Assembly (NCBI GenBank): GCA_027491155.1
Contig: JAIXWR010000038.1
Span: forward strand, 62,001 to 126,000
Reading direction: 5' to 3'
Source of the DNA: Verrucomicrobiaceae bacterium
GTDB taxonomy: Bacteria; Verrucomicrobiota; Verrucomicrobiia; Verrucomicrobiales; Akkermansiaceae
Length of the DNA: 64,000 nt
Each line of letters starts with the position of its first letter. The stretch's first letter is position 1. The translations under genes and the position numbers were made by a program. Under the pieces are notes generated by a model that was given only the letters and a program-made list of their open reading frames with translations, was not told where the DNA came from and ran no database searches. Positions 26,815 through 35,171 of the stretch are shown in pieces.

Positions 26815-28458
26815 TCAGGGCGCGGAGAGTTGCTCGATCCGGGTGGAGTCGAACTTGTCCTTGATCCAGGCCGAGAAGGCGTCGCGCTGGAGGCTGCGGC
26901 TCATGTTTTCGGCGGCGGCCTGCGCGCGGGCGGCGCGGGCCGGGTCTTCGACGAGCTCGCGCTTTTCGACGAACACGAAGAGCGAGCCGTCGGGCCGCAG
27001 CACCGGATCGGCAAGGCTGCCGGGATCGACCAGCGAGGCGGTCTGGAACAGGGTGGTGACGTCGGCCTCGCCTTCGAGCTTGTCGGTCGCCTTGAAGGGG
27101 CCGTGGGCCTTGGGCTCGAGGCCGAGTTCCTTGGCGATGTCGGTGAAGCTCTTCCCTGCGGCCAGGCCCTCGCGGATCTTGGCGGCCTTTTCGTCGGCGT
27201 CCTTCTTGAGCGCCTCGCCGGAGGCCTTGGCGATGAAATCGGTGCGGACTTCTTCCTTGGCTTCCTCGAAGGTTTTCTCGCGGACCGGCTCTTCCTCGTC
27301 GAGGCGGGCGATCAGGTAGCCGCCGTCCGGAATCAGCAGGGCGTCGGTGAAGCGGGTCATCGGCTCGCCGCCGAGCTTGAGGTTGAAGATGAGGTCGGCG
27401 ACCGGGCGGGGATTGCTGGAGGAACGGAGGTTCATCGAGAGTTCAGGCGGGACGGCCGTCCGGGCAAACATCTCGGTGGTGGCGAAGGGCCAGCCGTTGT
27501 CGGTCGCGAGTTTTTCGAAGTCGTTGCCCTCGCTCTTGTCGAGGTCGTCGATGAAAATGTCGACCAGGTCGGCCAGCGCGGTGTCCACCTTGCGTTTCTC
27601 GACGGCGAGCTCGGCTTCTTCCTTCGCCTTCTTGTCGGCGGCTTCCTTTTCGGCGGCCTTCTTGGCCTCCTCGGTGACGGCGTCGGGGAGCTTGGGCGCG
27701 TCCTCCTTGGCGGGTTCCGGATACTTGGGCTTCACGATGACGTGGCTGACCTTCACCCGGCGCTCGGTCTGGTATTTGTCCTTGGTGGTTTCCCAGGCGG
27801 CCTTGAGCTCCTCGTCGGTCGGCTTGATCGATTCCTGGAACTTGGAAAGCGGCACGCGGGCGAGCTGGATGCTGACCTGCTGGTCGTTGCTGGCGGTCTG
27901 CTCGGTGGCGAGCTTCGGATCGGCGGCGAGGCCTCCGCCGATGATGGCCGAGAGCTTGCGGACGGCCAGATTGTCGCGGAGGAGTTCGAGCATGTCCTGC
28001 TCGGTCATGCCCAGGCTGCCGAGGTTCTTGACCACGTTGTTGTAGCTTTCCTGGTCGAAACCGCCGGTGGTCGGGTTGCTGAAGATCCGGATCGAGGCCC
28101 GGGAATCCGCGACTTCCTCGTCCGAGGGATGGACCCCGAACTCGTCGCGGGCCTGTTTCAGGATGAGGCGGTTGACGAAGAAGCGCTGGTCGGCCTGGGC
28201 GTCGTCACCCATCGAAAAGGCATCGGTCGCCTGGAGCAGTTCCATCAGGAACAGGCTCATGGTCAGGCGGCGGGCGGAGGATCCGCCCTTCTGGAGATCG
28301 CTGTAGGTGTAGGTGGTCCCGTCGACCGAGATTACCGGCGGATCGTTGCGGTTGCTTTGCCCGAGGTTGGCGTTGTCGCCGAAGAAGGCCAGCCCGACGA
28401 AGAGCAGGGCGACCACGATGATGATCAGGCCGGTGTATTTGCGAAGGTGTTCGATCAT
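26815..28458 (-). CDS. PpiD/SurA-like membrane-anchored peptidyl-prolyl isomerase family protein
   Basis: A 547-residue protein starting at ATG 28458. Residues 10-27 form one membrane anchor (GLIIIVVALLFVGLAFFG), and the rest is periplasmic. A SurA_N-like chaperone region (about 45-200) is followed by a parvulin-like part starting at RRVKVSHVIVKPK, with a lysine/alanine/glutamate-rich insert (EEAKKAAEKEAADKKAKEEAE) and DALLIPDGGYLIARLDE later. The architecture is PpiD-like: outer-membrane protein folding at the inner membrane. Parvulin catalytic residues are not obvious, so it may be mainly a chaperone. Upstream frame extension to 28521 is rejected. Confidence 0.8.
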   Translation of the reverse strand: MIEHLRKYTGLIIIVVALLFVGLAFFGDNANLGQSNRNDPPVISVDGTTYTYSDLQKGGSSARRLTMSLFLMELLQATDAFSMGDDAQADQRFFVNRLILKQARDEFGVHPSDEEVADSRASIRIFSNPTTGGFDQESYNNVVKNLGSLGMTEQDMLELLRDNLAVRKLSAIIGGGLAADPKLATEQTASNDQQVSIQLARVPLSKFQESIKPTDEELKAAWETTKDKYQTERRVKVSHVIVKPKYPEPAKEDAPKLPDAVTEEAKKAAEKEAADKKAKEEAELAVEKRKVDTALADLVDIFIDDLDKSEGNDFEKLATDNGWPFATTEMFARTAVPPELSMNLRSSSNPRPVADLIFNLKLGGEPMTRFTDALLIPDGGYLIARLDEEEPVREKTFEEAKEEVRTDFIAKASGEALKKDADEKAAKIREGLAAGKSFTDIAKELGLEPKAHGPFKATDKLEGEADVTTLFQTASLVDPGSLADPVLRPDGSLFVFVEKRELVEDPARAARAQAAAENMSRSLQRDAFSAWIKDKFDSTRIEQLSAP

Positions 28459-28559
28459 GGACGCTAACTTGGGTGTGCCCGCGGGGCGCGGAAGTAAAGG
28501 GAGCGACCGGAGCCGCTTCAACCCTTATTCGCGGGCAATTGGGGGCGGTCCGCCCGGGC

Positions 28560-28598
28560 AAAAAAAGAGCCGCCGGGGAGCACCCACTCCCCGACGGC
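28560..28598 (-). terminator. Rho-independent terminator in the leader of the PpiD-like gene
   Basis: On the reverse strand a 12-position stem with one mismatch (GCCGTCGGGGAG with CTCCCCGGCGGC, 6-base loop) is followed by TCTTTTTTT. It points toward the PpiD-like gene, about 100 bp before its start, and no coding gene lies upstream on that strand. It must therefore end either a small RNA or an attenuated leader. Confidence 0.75.
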
Positions 28599-28720
28599 CA
28601 AGTTCGTCAACCCGTGGCGTCCTCGTCAAACGAAGGCCGCCAGAAGCTGACAACTGCTGTTCACCCTTACATGAAAACTGCACTTGCGCGCGGTTTCCAA
28701 AGGGATGAGACCGAAGCCCC
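28596..28720 (-). ncRNA. Candidate structured leader or small RNA
   Basis: The gap 28459-28814 holds no ORF worth calling. On the reverse strand, GGCCTTCGT (28638 downward) can pair with ACGAA-CTT-GGCC ending at 28596. That last GGC is also the first part of the terminator stem, so the two structures compete over three bases. This could be a leader attenuator for the PpiD-like gene or a small RNA ended by the terminator. The 5' end is a guess. Confidence 0.3.
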
Positions 28721-28814
28721 CCGGCCGCCGTTCAATTGTTTCGCAATTTTTTTTCGCGGCGGGCGGAGGAAAAGGACTCTTGCCGGGACCCGGGCGAGGG
28801 GGCATCGCTCGGGC

Positions 28815-30146
28815 GTGACAGGTCATGAGATCCGCGAGGCCCTCGAAGCGGCCGGGGTGATGCCGAGCCGGCAGTTGGGGCAGAATTTCCTCTGCGACCC
28901 GAACATGGCGCGCTGGATCACCGAACAGCTCGAGGCCGGGCCCGGGGACACGGTCGTCGAGGTAGGGCCGGGCACCGGGGCGCTGACCGGGCATCTGGTC
29001 GGCAAGGTCCGGCGGCTGGTGCTGGTGGAGTTCGATTCCCGGCTGGCGGCCTGGCTGAAGGAGCGCTTCGCGGGGGAGCCGTCGGTGGAGGTGCATCACG
29101 CCGATGCCGTGAAGTTCGACGCGCGGACGATTTTCAAGCACCGGCCCGTCAAATTTCTGGGCAACCTGCCCTATTCCTGCGGCGGGGCCATCCTGCGGAA
29201 TTTCCTGTCGCGGCCGAACCCCTACGAGCGGGCGGTGGTGATGCTGCAGAAGGAAGTGATCGAGCGCCTGGCCGCCGGCCCGCGGACCAAGGAATACGGG
29301 GTCCTGACGCTGCGGGTGCAGAGCGAGTGGGAGGTGAGGCCGCTGCGCACCGTGCCGCCGGAGGCCTTTCATCCCCGGCCGCAGATCGATTCCTCGGTCG
29401 CGCTCCTGCTGCCGCGGGGCAAGAGTCTGCCGGCTTTCGACGCCCGCCGCTTTGACGAACTGATCCGGCGCGGCTTCGCGCAGCGGCGCAAGCAGATGGG
29501 CAAGCAGATGCCGGCCAGTCCGCCGTGGGAGGAGGTCAGCCGGGTGATCGGGGCGGGCCCGGCCGCGCGGGCGGAGGAGCTTTCGCTCGGGCAGTGGATC
29601 GAGCTGGCGCGGCTTTACGACGATCATCCGCTGCGCGATCTCCCCCAGAAGGCGGACGAGCTTTTCGACGTGGTGGACGGGGAAGACCGGGTGACCGGGC
29701 AGGCCACGCGGGGGGAGGTGCACCGGCAAGGCCTGCTGCACCGGGCCGTGCACGTGTTCGTGGTCAACCGCCACGGGGAGCTGCTGTTGCAAAAGCGTTC
29801 GCGCTTCAAGGACGCGCATCCCGAGGTCTGGGATTCGAGCGTCGCGGGGCACCTCGATGCCGGCGAGGACTACGAGCCGGCCGCCCTGCGGGAGCTGGAG
29901 GAGGAAATGGGGATCCGCGGCGTCGGGATCGAGGAAATCGGCCGGATCGCGCCTTCCGAAAGGACCGGCTGGGAGCATGTCCGGCTTTTCCTGGCCCGCT
30001 GGGACGGCGTGCCGCGCTTCCCGAGCGCCGAGGTGGAGGCCGCCCTGTGGATGAAGCCGGAGGAACTCCAGGCATGGATCGATGCCAAGCCGGACGACTT
30101 CGCCAGTGGATTTTTGGAATGCTGGAAAGTCGCAAGGGGCGGATAG
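28815..30146 (+). CDS. rsmA: RsmA/KsgA 16S rRNA dimethyltransferase fused to a NUDIX hydrolase
   Basis: A 443-residue fusion. Residues 1-265 are the methyltransferase that dimethylates two adjacent adenines near the 3' end of 16S rRNA: LGQNFLCDPN, SAM-binding EVGPGTGALT at 49-58, and the catalytic NLPY at 117-120. Residues 281-443 are a NUDIX domain of the YfcD/Idi-like kind (LFDVVDGEDRVTGQATRGEVH) with a complete box from 345 (GHLDAGE, then RELEEEMGI). There is no stop or frame change between them. The GTG at 28815 is chosen by alignment to KsgA. The NUDIX substrate is unknown; a housekeeping or ribosome-linked nucleotide is a guess. Confidence 0.88.
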   Translation: MTGHEIREALEAAGVMPSRQLGQNFLCDPNMARWITEQLEAGPGDTVVEVGPGTGALTGHLVGKVRRLVLVEFDSRLAAWLKERFAGEPSVEVHHADAVKFDARTIFKHRPVKFLGNLPYSCGGAILRNFLSRPNPYERAVVMLQKEVIERLAAGPRTKEYGVLTLRVQSEWEVRPLRTVPPEAFHPRPQIDSSVALLLPRGKSLPAFDARRFDELIRRGFAQRRKQMGKQMPASPPWEEVSRVIGAGPAARAEELSLGQWIELARLYDDHPLRDLPQKADELFDVVDGEDRVTGQATRGEVHRQGLLHRAVHVFVVNRHGELLLQKRSRFKDAHPEVWDSSVAGHLDAGEDYEPAALRELEEEMGIRGVGIEEIGRIAPSERTGWEHVRLFLARWDGVPRFPSAEVEAALWMKPEELQAWIDAKPDDFASGFLECWKVARGG

Positions 30147-30257
30147 CGCGGATTTTCTGAAAGTTTTTAGAATTCGCTTGTCAGGAGGGGTTGATTTTGT
30201 AGTCTGTAGGCCACTCCCCGAAGTACCTCCCTTACTTCGAAACACCCTGTCCCGAAC

Positions 30258-30689
30258 ATGAAACTTCCGATCCTCGATCGGCTTGCCCGGACCAGCCACC
30301 GGCGCCGCCGTTCCGCCCAAGGGATGACTCTTCTGGAGCTCACCGTGGTCATCCTTGTCCTGCTGACCCTGATTTCCGTGCTCTTCATCGGAGCCAACGC
30401 CTGGAAACAGGGGTCCGACCGCACCCTCTGCATCCTGAATCTTCAGAACGTGCAGAAGGGAGTCCGCAGCTTCTCCAACCTCAACGGATACAGCGCCGGT
30501 CAGACGGTTGCCGGGCTCCAGTCCCAGGTGATCGGTCTCGGCCGCTTCGTCGAGGTGATGCCGGAGTGTCCCGGGAACGGCAACTACGTCTCGGGAGGCG
30601 ACGTGATCCCGGAGATCGGCACGCTCTACTTCAATTGCACGCTTTCCGCGAGCGGGGCGCACGAGCCGCTCAACGCCGACGACTGGTAA
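30258..30689 (+). CDS. Prepilin-like protein
   Basis: A 143-residue protein with a class III (type IV prepilin) leader: a basic segment RTSHRRRRSAQG, cleavage expected between Gly22 and Met23, Glu at mature position 5 (MTLLELTVVILVLLTLISV), then a hydrophobic helix. The pilin-like C-terminal domain has Cys residues in TLCILNLQ, MPECPG and YFNCTL. Such lone prepilin-like proteins are abundant in Verrucomicrobia. No assembly genes are nearby. Its membrane partner may be the TonB/ExbB-like genes that follow. Confidence 0.82.
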   Translation: MKLPILDRLARTSHRRRRSAQGMTLLELTVVILVLLTLISVLFIGANAWKQGSDRTLCILNLQNVQKGVRSFSNLNGYSAGQTVAGLQSQVIGLGRFVEVMPECPGNGNYVSGGDVIPEIGTLYFNCTLSASGAHEPLNADDW

Positions 30690-30756
30690 GCGGCCGGCCC
30701 GGAATTTCCCGGATTGCAGCAGGCTGCGATCCGGGTGAATCTCGGGCCGAGTTCCG

Positions 30757-31911
30757 ATGAGCGCGGCGGCCCCTCCATTCCAGAGTCAGGCGAAGCTGTG
30801 GCTGATGGCCTTCGTGCTATCCGCCGCGGTGAATGCCGTGCTGATCCTGGTGCTCGGCTTCTGGATGGTCGCGGCCCTGGTCATCCGTCCGGCGGATGAA
30901 AGTTCCACGTCCTGGGAATCGACGGCTTTGATCGTGCCCCAGGTGGGATCGGCGGCGCCGGATGCCGTCGCGGTGACGCCCGCGCCGGCGGAGGCCCCGA
31001 AGGATCCTGCGTTTGCCCGCACTTCTCCCGACCAGCTCGAGGAGGCCCCGGAGACTCCGGATTTCATCGGGGAGCGCAATACCCGTGCGACCAGCGATGC
31101 GACGCCCCGGCCCGACGGCCCGGACCTGCCGAGCCAGAAAGGCCGGGAGCCCTTGTGGGAAGACGAGATCGAAACGACCGAGAGCGATTATCAGGACGGC
31201 GAGTTGGCCCACAACCGCACGGCCGACCCCGAGGCTCCGGCGGAGGAGATGAAGGCCGCTCCGAGCCCGCCCGCGGAGCCGGAAGCGAGCGAGCAGGCCG
31301 CGGAGTCCGAAACCAAGGAGTCCGCCAGCCCGGCGGCGGAGTCGGCGATGAAGGAAGAGCGGCTGGCCGAAGGCCCGGTGCCGGTTGACCGGAAGGTGAA
31401 GGAAATGCCGGAAGCGGAGGAGTCGCCCAAGCCGGCGACCGCGGAGCGGGCGGAAGAGGGCAAGGAGCAGAAGCCGGAGGACCCGGCGAAGCCGCCCGCC
31501 AAGCCGCAAACCGCCGGCAACCCCAACGCCCCCGGTTTTCGCGGCAACCAGAGCAAGACCCGGCTGGAAGGGTCCATCTCGCGGACCGGCCGCTCGGCGT
31601 TGAATGTCGAGGACTCCGTGCTCGGCCGCTACCACGCCACCGTCAGCCGGGCGGTGGAAAAGGAATGGCAGCGGAACTGCGTCCGCAACCGCGATTACAT
31701 CACGCCGGGGCAGCTCACGATGCGGGTCATGCTCGAGGCCAGCGGCAAGGTCCGCTCGGTCGGCTTCATCGAGGAGTTCGGCGTCGGCAACATTCCGAAA
31801 GGTTTCACCCTCAACAGCATTCGCGACGCCGAAATCCCCGCGATGCCGGCCGATCTGAAAAAGCAGCTCGACGGCGAGCCGCTGGAACTCATTTACCGCT
31901 TCAACTTCTGA
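30757..31911 (+). CDS. TonB/TolA-like energy transducer
   Basis: A 384-residue protein with one N-terminal membrane anchor (about 14-40), a long proline/glutamate/alanine-rich periplasmic spacer (about 60-270) and a C-terminal domain of about 100 residues (YHATVSRAVEKEWQRNCVRN, LTMRVMLEASGKVRSVGFIEE) like TolA/TonB C-termini. It is followed by exbB-like (overlap TGATG) and exbD-like genes, forming a proton-motive-force transducing unit for outer membrane import or envelope integrity. The ligand is unknown. Confidence 0.82.
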   Translation: MSAAAPPFQSQAKLWLMAFVLSAAVNAVLILVLGFWMVAALVIRPADESSTSWESTALIVPQVGSAAPDAVAVTPAPAEAPKDPAFARTSPDQLEEAPETPDFIGERNTRATSDATPRPDGPDLPSQKGREPLWEDEIETTESDYQDGELAHNRTADPEAPAEEMKAAPSPPAEPEASEQAAESETKESASPAAESAMKEERLAEGPVPVDRKVKEMPEAEESPKPATAERAEEGKEQKPEDPAKPPAKPQTAGNPNAPGFRGNQSKTRLEGSISRTGRSALNVEDSVLGRYHATVSRAVEKEWQRNCVRNRDYITPGQLTMRVMLEASGKVRSVGFIEEFGVGNIPKGFTLNSIRDAEIPAMPADLKKQLDGEPLELIYRFNF

Positions 31912-32627
31912 TGCTCCCGCCACTGCCCGTTCCGCACCCCCTTTTCGCCGCCGCCACCGAAAGCAAGGGCCTCCAGCAGGTCTGGAAGTTCTTCGAAGAA
32001 GGCGGATTCTTCATGATCCTGCTCGCCGTCTGTTCGCTGGTCGGGGTGGCGGTGATCCTCTTCAAGTTCCTTTCCCTGAGGCGTCAGATCGTGCTGCCGG
32101 ACAAGCTCGCGTCGGGTGTGGACGACTTCGAAGAACGAATCCGGCACGCGAGCGGCGAGGCCTTGATCCGCGAGTTCGAGGCCGGCCAGAGCACGCTGGC
32201 CCGGCTCTGCGCGGTGGCCTGCCGGAACCGCGGCAAGTCGCAGGCCGAGATCACCGAGGCGGTCCAGGCGGCGGCCCGCGAGGAGATTGTCCATCTTCAT
32301 GCCGGCATGACCGCGCTCGACGTCGTCATCACGGTCGCCCCGCTGCTCGGTCTCCTCGGCACGGCCAGCGGTCTGGTCGTGGTCTTCGGCGGCCTCGGCG
32401 ACAGCGCCAATCACACCGCCATCGCGCTGGGGATCGGCCGAGCCCTCAACACCACCATCGTGGGGCTGGCGATTTCCATCCCGGCGGTGGTGGCCCAGGG
32501 TTGGTTCCAGCGCCGGATCGACACCATGGCGGCCCGGCTGGAAGTCCTGCTGACCCGGCTGGCCCATGCCCTCGAAAAGGCGCCCCGGCCGGGTGTCGTC
32601 CCGCCCTCCATCCCCCCGCACGCCTGA
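31911..32627 (+). CDS. exbB: MotA/TolQ/ExbB proton channel family protein
   Basis: A 238-residue inner-membrane protein. It has three membrane segments (GGFFMILLAVCSLVGVAVILFK, DVVITVAPLLGLLGTASGLVVVF, and TTIVGLAISIPAVVAQGWF). The APLLGLLGT and IGRALNTTIVGLAISIP blocks are the family signature. With the ExbD-like protein it conducts protons to energise the TonB-like protein encoded just upstream; the start overlaps that gene's stop. Confidence 0.9.
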   Translation: MLPPLPVPHPLFAAATESKGLQQVWKFFEEGGFFMILLAVCSLVGVAVILFKFLSLRRQIVLPDKLASGVDDFEERIRHASGEALIREFEAGQSTLARLCAVACRNRGKSQAEITEAVQAAAREEIVHLHAGMTALDVVITVAPLLGLLGTASGLVVVFGGLGDSANHTAIALGIGRALNTTIVGLAISIPAVVAQGWFQRRIDTMAARLEVLLTRLAHALEKAPRPGVVPPSIPPHA

Positions 32628-32633
32628 GGTTCC

Positions 32634-33074
32634 ATGCGCTTCGACCGACCCGCCCGAGCCGCCCGCGGGGTGCCGATCGTTCCGATGATCGACATCCTGT
32701 TTATCGTGCTGATTTTCCTCATCGTCTCCACCACCTTCAAGAAGCCGCGGAGCATCCTGCCGATCGAGCTGCCGACCGTGAACGAGATCGCCAGCACCGA
32801 GGTGGTGGACGACCGCTCGATCCTCGCCGTCGACAAGGACGGGAAGATCACCCTCGACTCGCTGGTGGTGCCGGACGCGCAGCTGCTGGACGCCTATTTG
32901 AAGGCTTTCCTCAAGGAGAACCCGGGCCGGAAGCTCGAGCTGGAGGCCGACAAGCAGATCCCGCTCGAGAAGCTGCTCCAGGTGTGGGACGCGTTGACCC
33001 GTGCCGGGATCCCGATTAAGGAAGTGCCCGCCCGCATCCGGCTTCCCCAATCGCCCGCGGATTCTTCCCGATGA
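32634..33074 (+). CDS. exbD: ExbD/TolR family biopolymer transport protein
   Basis: A 146-residue protein with a short cytoplasmic N-terminus, one membrane helix (PIVPMIDILFIVLIFLIVST) containing the proton-carrying Asp of PMIDI, and a periplasmic domain with ILAVDKDGKITLD. It works with the ExbB-like channel 6 bp upstream and overlaps the def start by 4 bp, so the genes are translated as one unit. Confidence 0.9.
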   Translation: MRFDRPARAARGVPIVPMIDILFIVLIFLIVSTTFKKPRSILPIELPTVNEIASTEVVDDRSILAVDKDGKITLDSLVVPDAQLLDAYLKAFLKENPGRKLELEADKQIPLEKLLQVWDALTRAGIPIKEVPARIRLPQSPADSSR

Positions 33075-33619
33075 TCCTCGAAATCGTCCAATACGGCCAT
33101 CCCGTCCTGCGTGAACGTTGCAAGCCCGTGACTCAGGTCGACGACGCCTTGCGCCAGCTCGCCGCCGACATGCTGGAAACCATGTACGACGCCAACGGCG
33201 TGGGGCTGGCCGCCCCGCAGATCGGCCAGGCGATCCGGCTGGCGGTGGTCGATGTCTCGCACGACCCCGATTGCATCAGTTTCCTCAAGGTGGCCGGCCG
33301 GGACGCGCCGCTCGCCTCCATCATGCCGCTGGTTTTCATCAATCCGGAGCTGGAGTTCACCGGGCCGAAGGAGCGGGATGCCGAAGGTTGCCTGAGCATC
33401 CGGGACGTGCGGGCCGAAGTCAGCCGGCCGGTTTCACTGAGGGCGATCCTGCCCCAGCTCGACGGCAGCACGCTGGAGATCGAGACCGACGGCTTGCTGG
33501 CCCGGGCGATCCAGCACGAGACCGACCACCTCAACGGGGTCCTCTTCATCGACCGCGTCTCCCCGGCCGCCAAGATCGCGCTGAAACGGAAACTGCGGCG
33601 GCTGATGGCCGAAGATTGA
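33071..33619 (+). CDS. def: Peptide deformylase
   Basis: This enzyme removes the formyl group from nascent proteins, using a metal ion. The 182-residue protein has all three motifs: GVGLAAPQIG (43-52), EGCLS (105-109, metal-binding Cys) and HETDH (149-153, two metal His and the catalytic Glu). The start overlaps exbD (ATGA), and a terminator follows the stop. Confidence 0.95.
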   Translation: MILEIVQYGHPVLRERCKPVTQVDDALRQLAADMLETMYDANGVGLAAPQIGQAIRLAVVDVSHDPDCISFLKVAGRDAPLASIMPLVFINPELEFTGPKERDAEGCLSIRDVRAEVSRPVSLRAILPQLDGSTLEIETDGLLARAIQHETDHLNGVLFIDRVSPAAKIALKRKLRRLMAED

Positions 33620-33650
33620 CCCTTCCGGCATTTGGAAGCTCGACTTTTCG

Positions 33651-33691
33651 GAAACCTGAAGCTATTTCAGCGGCGGTTTCAGTTTTTTTTC
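33651..33691 (+). terminator. Terminator after def
   Basis: GAAACC pairs with GGTTTC, with an inner CTGAA/TTCAG pairing, followed by CAGTTTTTTTTC. It closes the TonB-like/exbB/exbD/def unit, 17 bp before the next gene. Confidence 0.65.
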
Positions 33692-33708
33692 TAACATCTT
33701 CCGAAGTC

Positions 33709-34563
33709 ATGAACAGCAGCCGCGGTATTTTCGAACCTCAGGAAGGCTTCGCGCCGGCCCCTCCGTCCAAGAGCCCTTTTGCCGTGGCGGACGATGGACC
33801 GGCGAACAGTCCTTTTGCCATTGTCTCCGAACCGGAGTCTCCGTTCGCCTCGATGAAAGACGAACACCCCGCCCGTCTGGCATCCGATCCGGGGCGTCCG
33901 GCCAAGCTGCCCGAGCGCCGGCCTGCCGCCGGTGAAATGCCGCCCACCGACGCCCGCTCGCCTTTTGCCGCGGAACCGGTGGGTTCTTCTCCCTTCGATG
34001 CGCCCGCGGCGTCCGCTTCGCCCTTCGGGGCCACGCCTCCGCCGGTTCCGGCGTCGGCTCCCGCATCCTCCCCGTTTGGATTTGCCCCGGAAGTGGCCTC
34101 GGCCCCTGCCCCTGCCCCGGCTCACGTGAACCCCGCTCCGGAGCCTGTGTCGGCTCCGGCTCCGGCAGCAGCAGCCGCTCCGGCTCCCGCACCCGCCGCT
34201 CCGGCCGAGCAGGATTCCTACGAGTCGGACTCGCGGACCATTCGCCAGCTCGAGCTGCGCGCGATCTTCGGGGTCGACCGCGAACTCGGCGCCGAGGAAA
34301 TGCTCCAGCGTGCCCGCGGACTCTCCGGCATCCGTCATGTCGCCCGCATCCCGGCGGCTGAAGTCGCCACCGTCGATGCCTTCAAGCGCGTCATCGGCAG
34401 CCTCGGTTTCCCGGGCGGCCAGGTGAAGCTGGTGGCCGGCACCACGCCGATCGAGTTCATCCGCGAAGGCAACGTCGTCCTGGCGATCCAGAACGACGGC
34501 TCCTTCGCTCCGGGCGTGCGCGAGACCCTGATGATCGTCGCCCGCGAGCTGGGACGACTCTGA
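33709..34563 (+). CDS. Protein with SPF repeats and a C-terminal Roadblock-like domain
   Basis: A 284-residue protein. The first 165 residues are disordered and contain seven SPF tripeptides (mostly SPFA or SPFG), followed by an alanine/proline-rich stretch. Residues 175-284 form a compact alpha/beta domain (RQLELRAIFGVDRELGAEEM, IREGNVVLAIQNDGSF, RETLMIVARELGRL) that looks like Roadblock/LC7 (MglB type), an assignment by eye. The next gene encodes an MglA-like protein 13 bp downstream, which supports it. SPF repeats may be docking peptides. The start is ATG 33709; the frame is open further upstream but covers def. Confidence 0.6.
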   Translation: MNSSRGIFEPQEGFAPAPPSKSPFAVADDGPANSPFAIVSEPESPFASMKDEHPARLASDPGRPAKLPERRPAAGEMPPTDARSPFAAEPVGSSPFDAPAASASPFGATPPPVPASAPASSPFGFAPEVASAPAPAPAHVNPAPEPVSAPAPAAAAAPAPAPAAPAEQDSYESDSRTIRQLELRAIFGVDRELGAEEMLQRARGLSGIRHVARIPAAEVATVDAFKRVIGSLGFPGGQVKLVAGTTPIEFIREGNVVLAIQNDGSFAPGVRETLMIVARELGRL

Positions 34564-34576
34564 TTCCGTCCTCCGC

Positions 34577-35155
34577 ATGACGGTGGAACAGGACGGACGG
34601 CAAGTCTCGGTCAAGGTCGCCTTGGCCGGGGCGGCCGATTCCGGGAAGCTGGCAATGCTGCGCGCCATCGCGGCGCGCTTCGGTTTCGCCACGGTCCGCG
34701 AGCATCCGGTCGGTGCCGTGAGGGTCCACCGGGTCGAATGGACCGAGCCGCAGCTCCTCCCGGACGGGCGCTTTCTCAACGTGGCCATCCACTCGCTGAC
34801 CGGCCCGGTGGAATACAACGCGGCCGAGGAGCTGCTGCTGCGCGGGGTTGCGGGGATCGTCTTCGTGGTCGATGTCGATCCCGCCAAGTTCCAGACCACC
34901 TGGGACAGCCTGATGAGGCTTTCCGACAACACCCGGCGCAATGGCTACGACCTGCACTCGGTGGCCCTGGCCATCCAGTATCACCGGGCCGATCTCTATC
35001 CGGACTTCGATCCGCAGAAGCTGGACCGCCGGCTCGGCGTGCCGCCCGGAATGATCCCGCGCTTCGTATCGTCGAGCCGCCAGCCCGACGCGGAGGGTCT
35101 TGCCTTCGACTCCGTGCTGGCGCAGCTCAAGGCAAAGATCGGCCAGGCCGCCTGA
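34577..35155 (+). CDS. MglA-like small GTPase relative with degenerate motifs
   Basis: A 192-residue protein aligning with MglA, the polarity GTPase of Myxococcus and Thermus. The order is conserved: P-loop region, an EYNAAEELLLRGVAGIVFVVD block (MglA: DASRKLILKGVDGVVFVAD) and NGYDLHSVALAIQYHRADL (MglA: QGYDLNKIPYVIQYNKRDL). Key GTPase features are altered: the P-loop GAADSGKLA lacks the Thr/Ser after Lys, the switch-II Gly sits in SLTGP, and the NKxD motif has become YHRAD. It may bind nucleotide weakly or act as a scaffold with the preceding Roadblock-like protein. Confidence 0.72.
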   Translation: MTVEQDGRQVSVKVALAGAADSGKLAMLRAIAARFGFATVREHPVGAVRVHRVEWTEPQLLPDGRFLNVAIHSLTGPVEYNAAEELLLRGVAGIVFVVDVDPAKFQTTWDSLMRLSDNTRRNGYDLHSVALAIQYHRADLYPDFDPQKLDRRLGVPPGMIPRFVSSSRQPDAEGLAFDSVLAQLKAKIGQAA

Positions 35156-35171
35156 ATCCCCGCCGGTCGAG

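Noticed and set aside
28560-28815. 6S RNA or SRP RNA as the identity of the transcript ended by the 28560 terminator.
   Set aside because: The long self-paired rod with central bubble of 6S RNA and the conserved SRP core sequences were not found.
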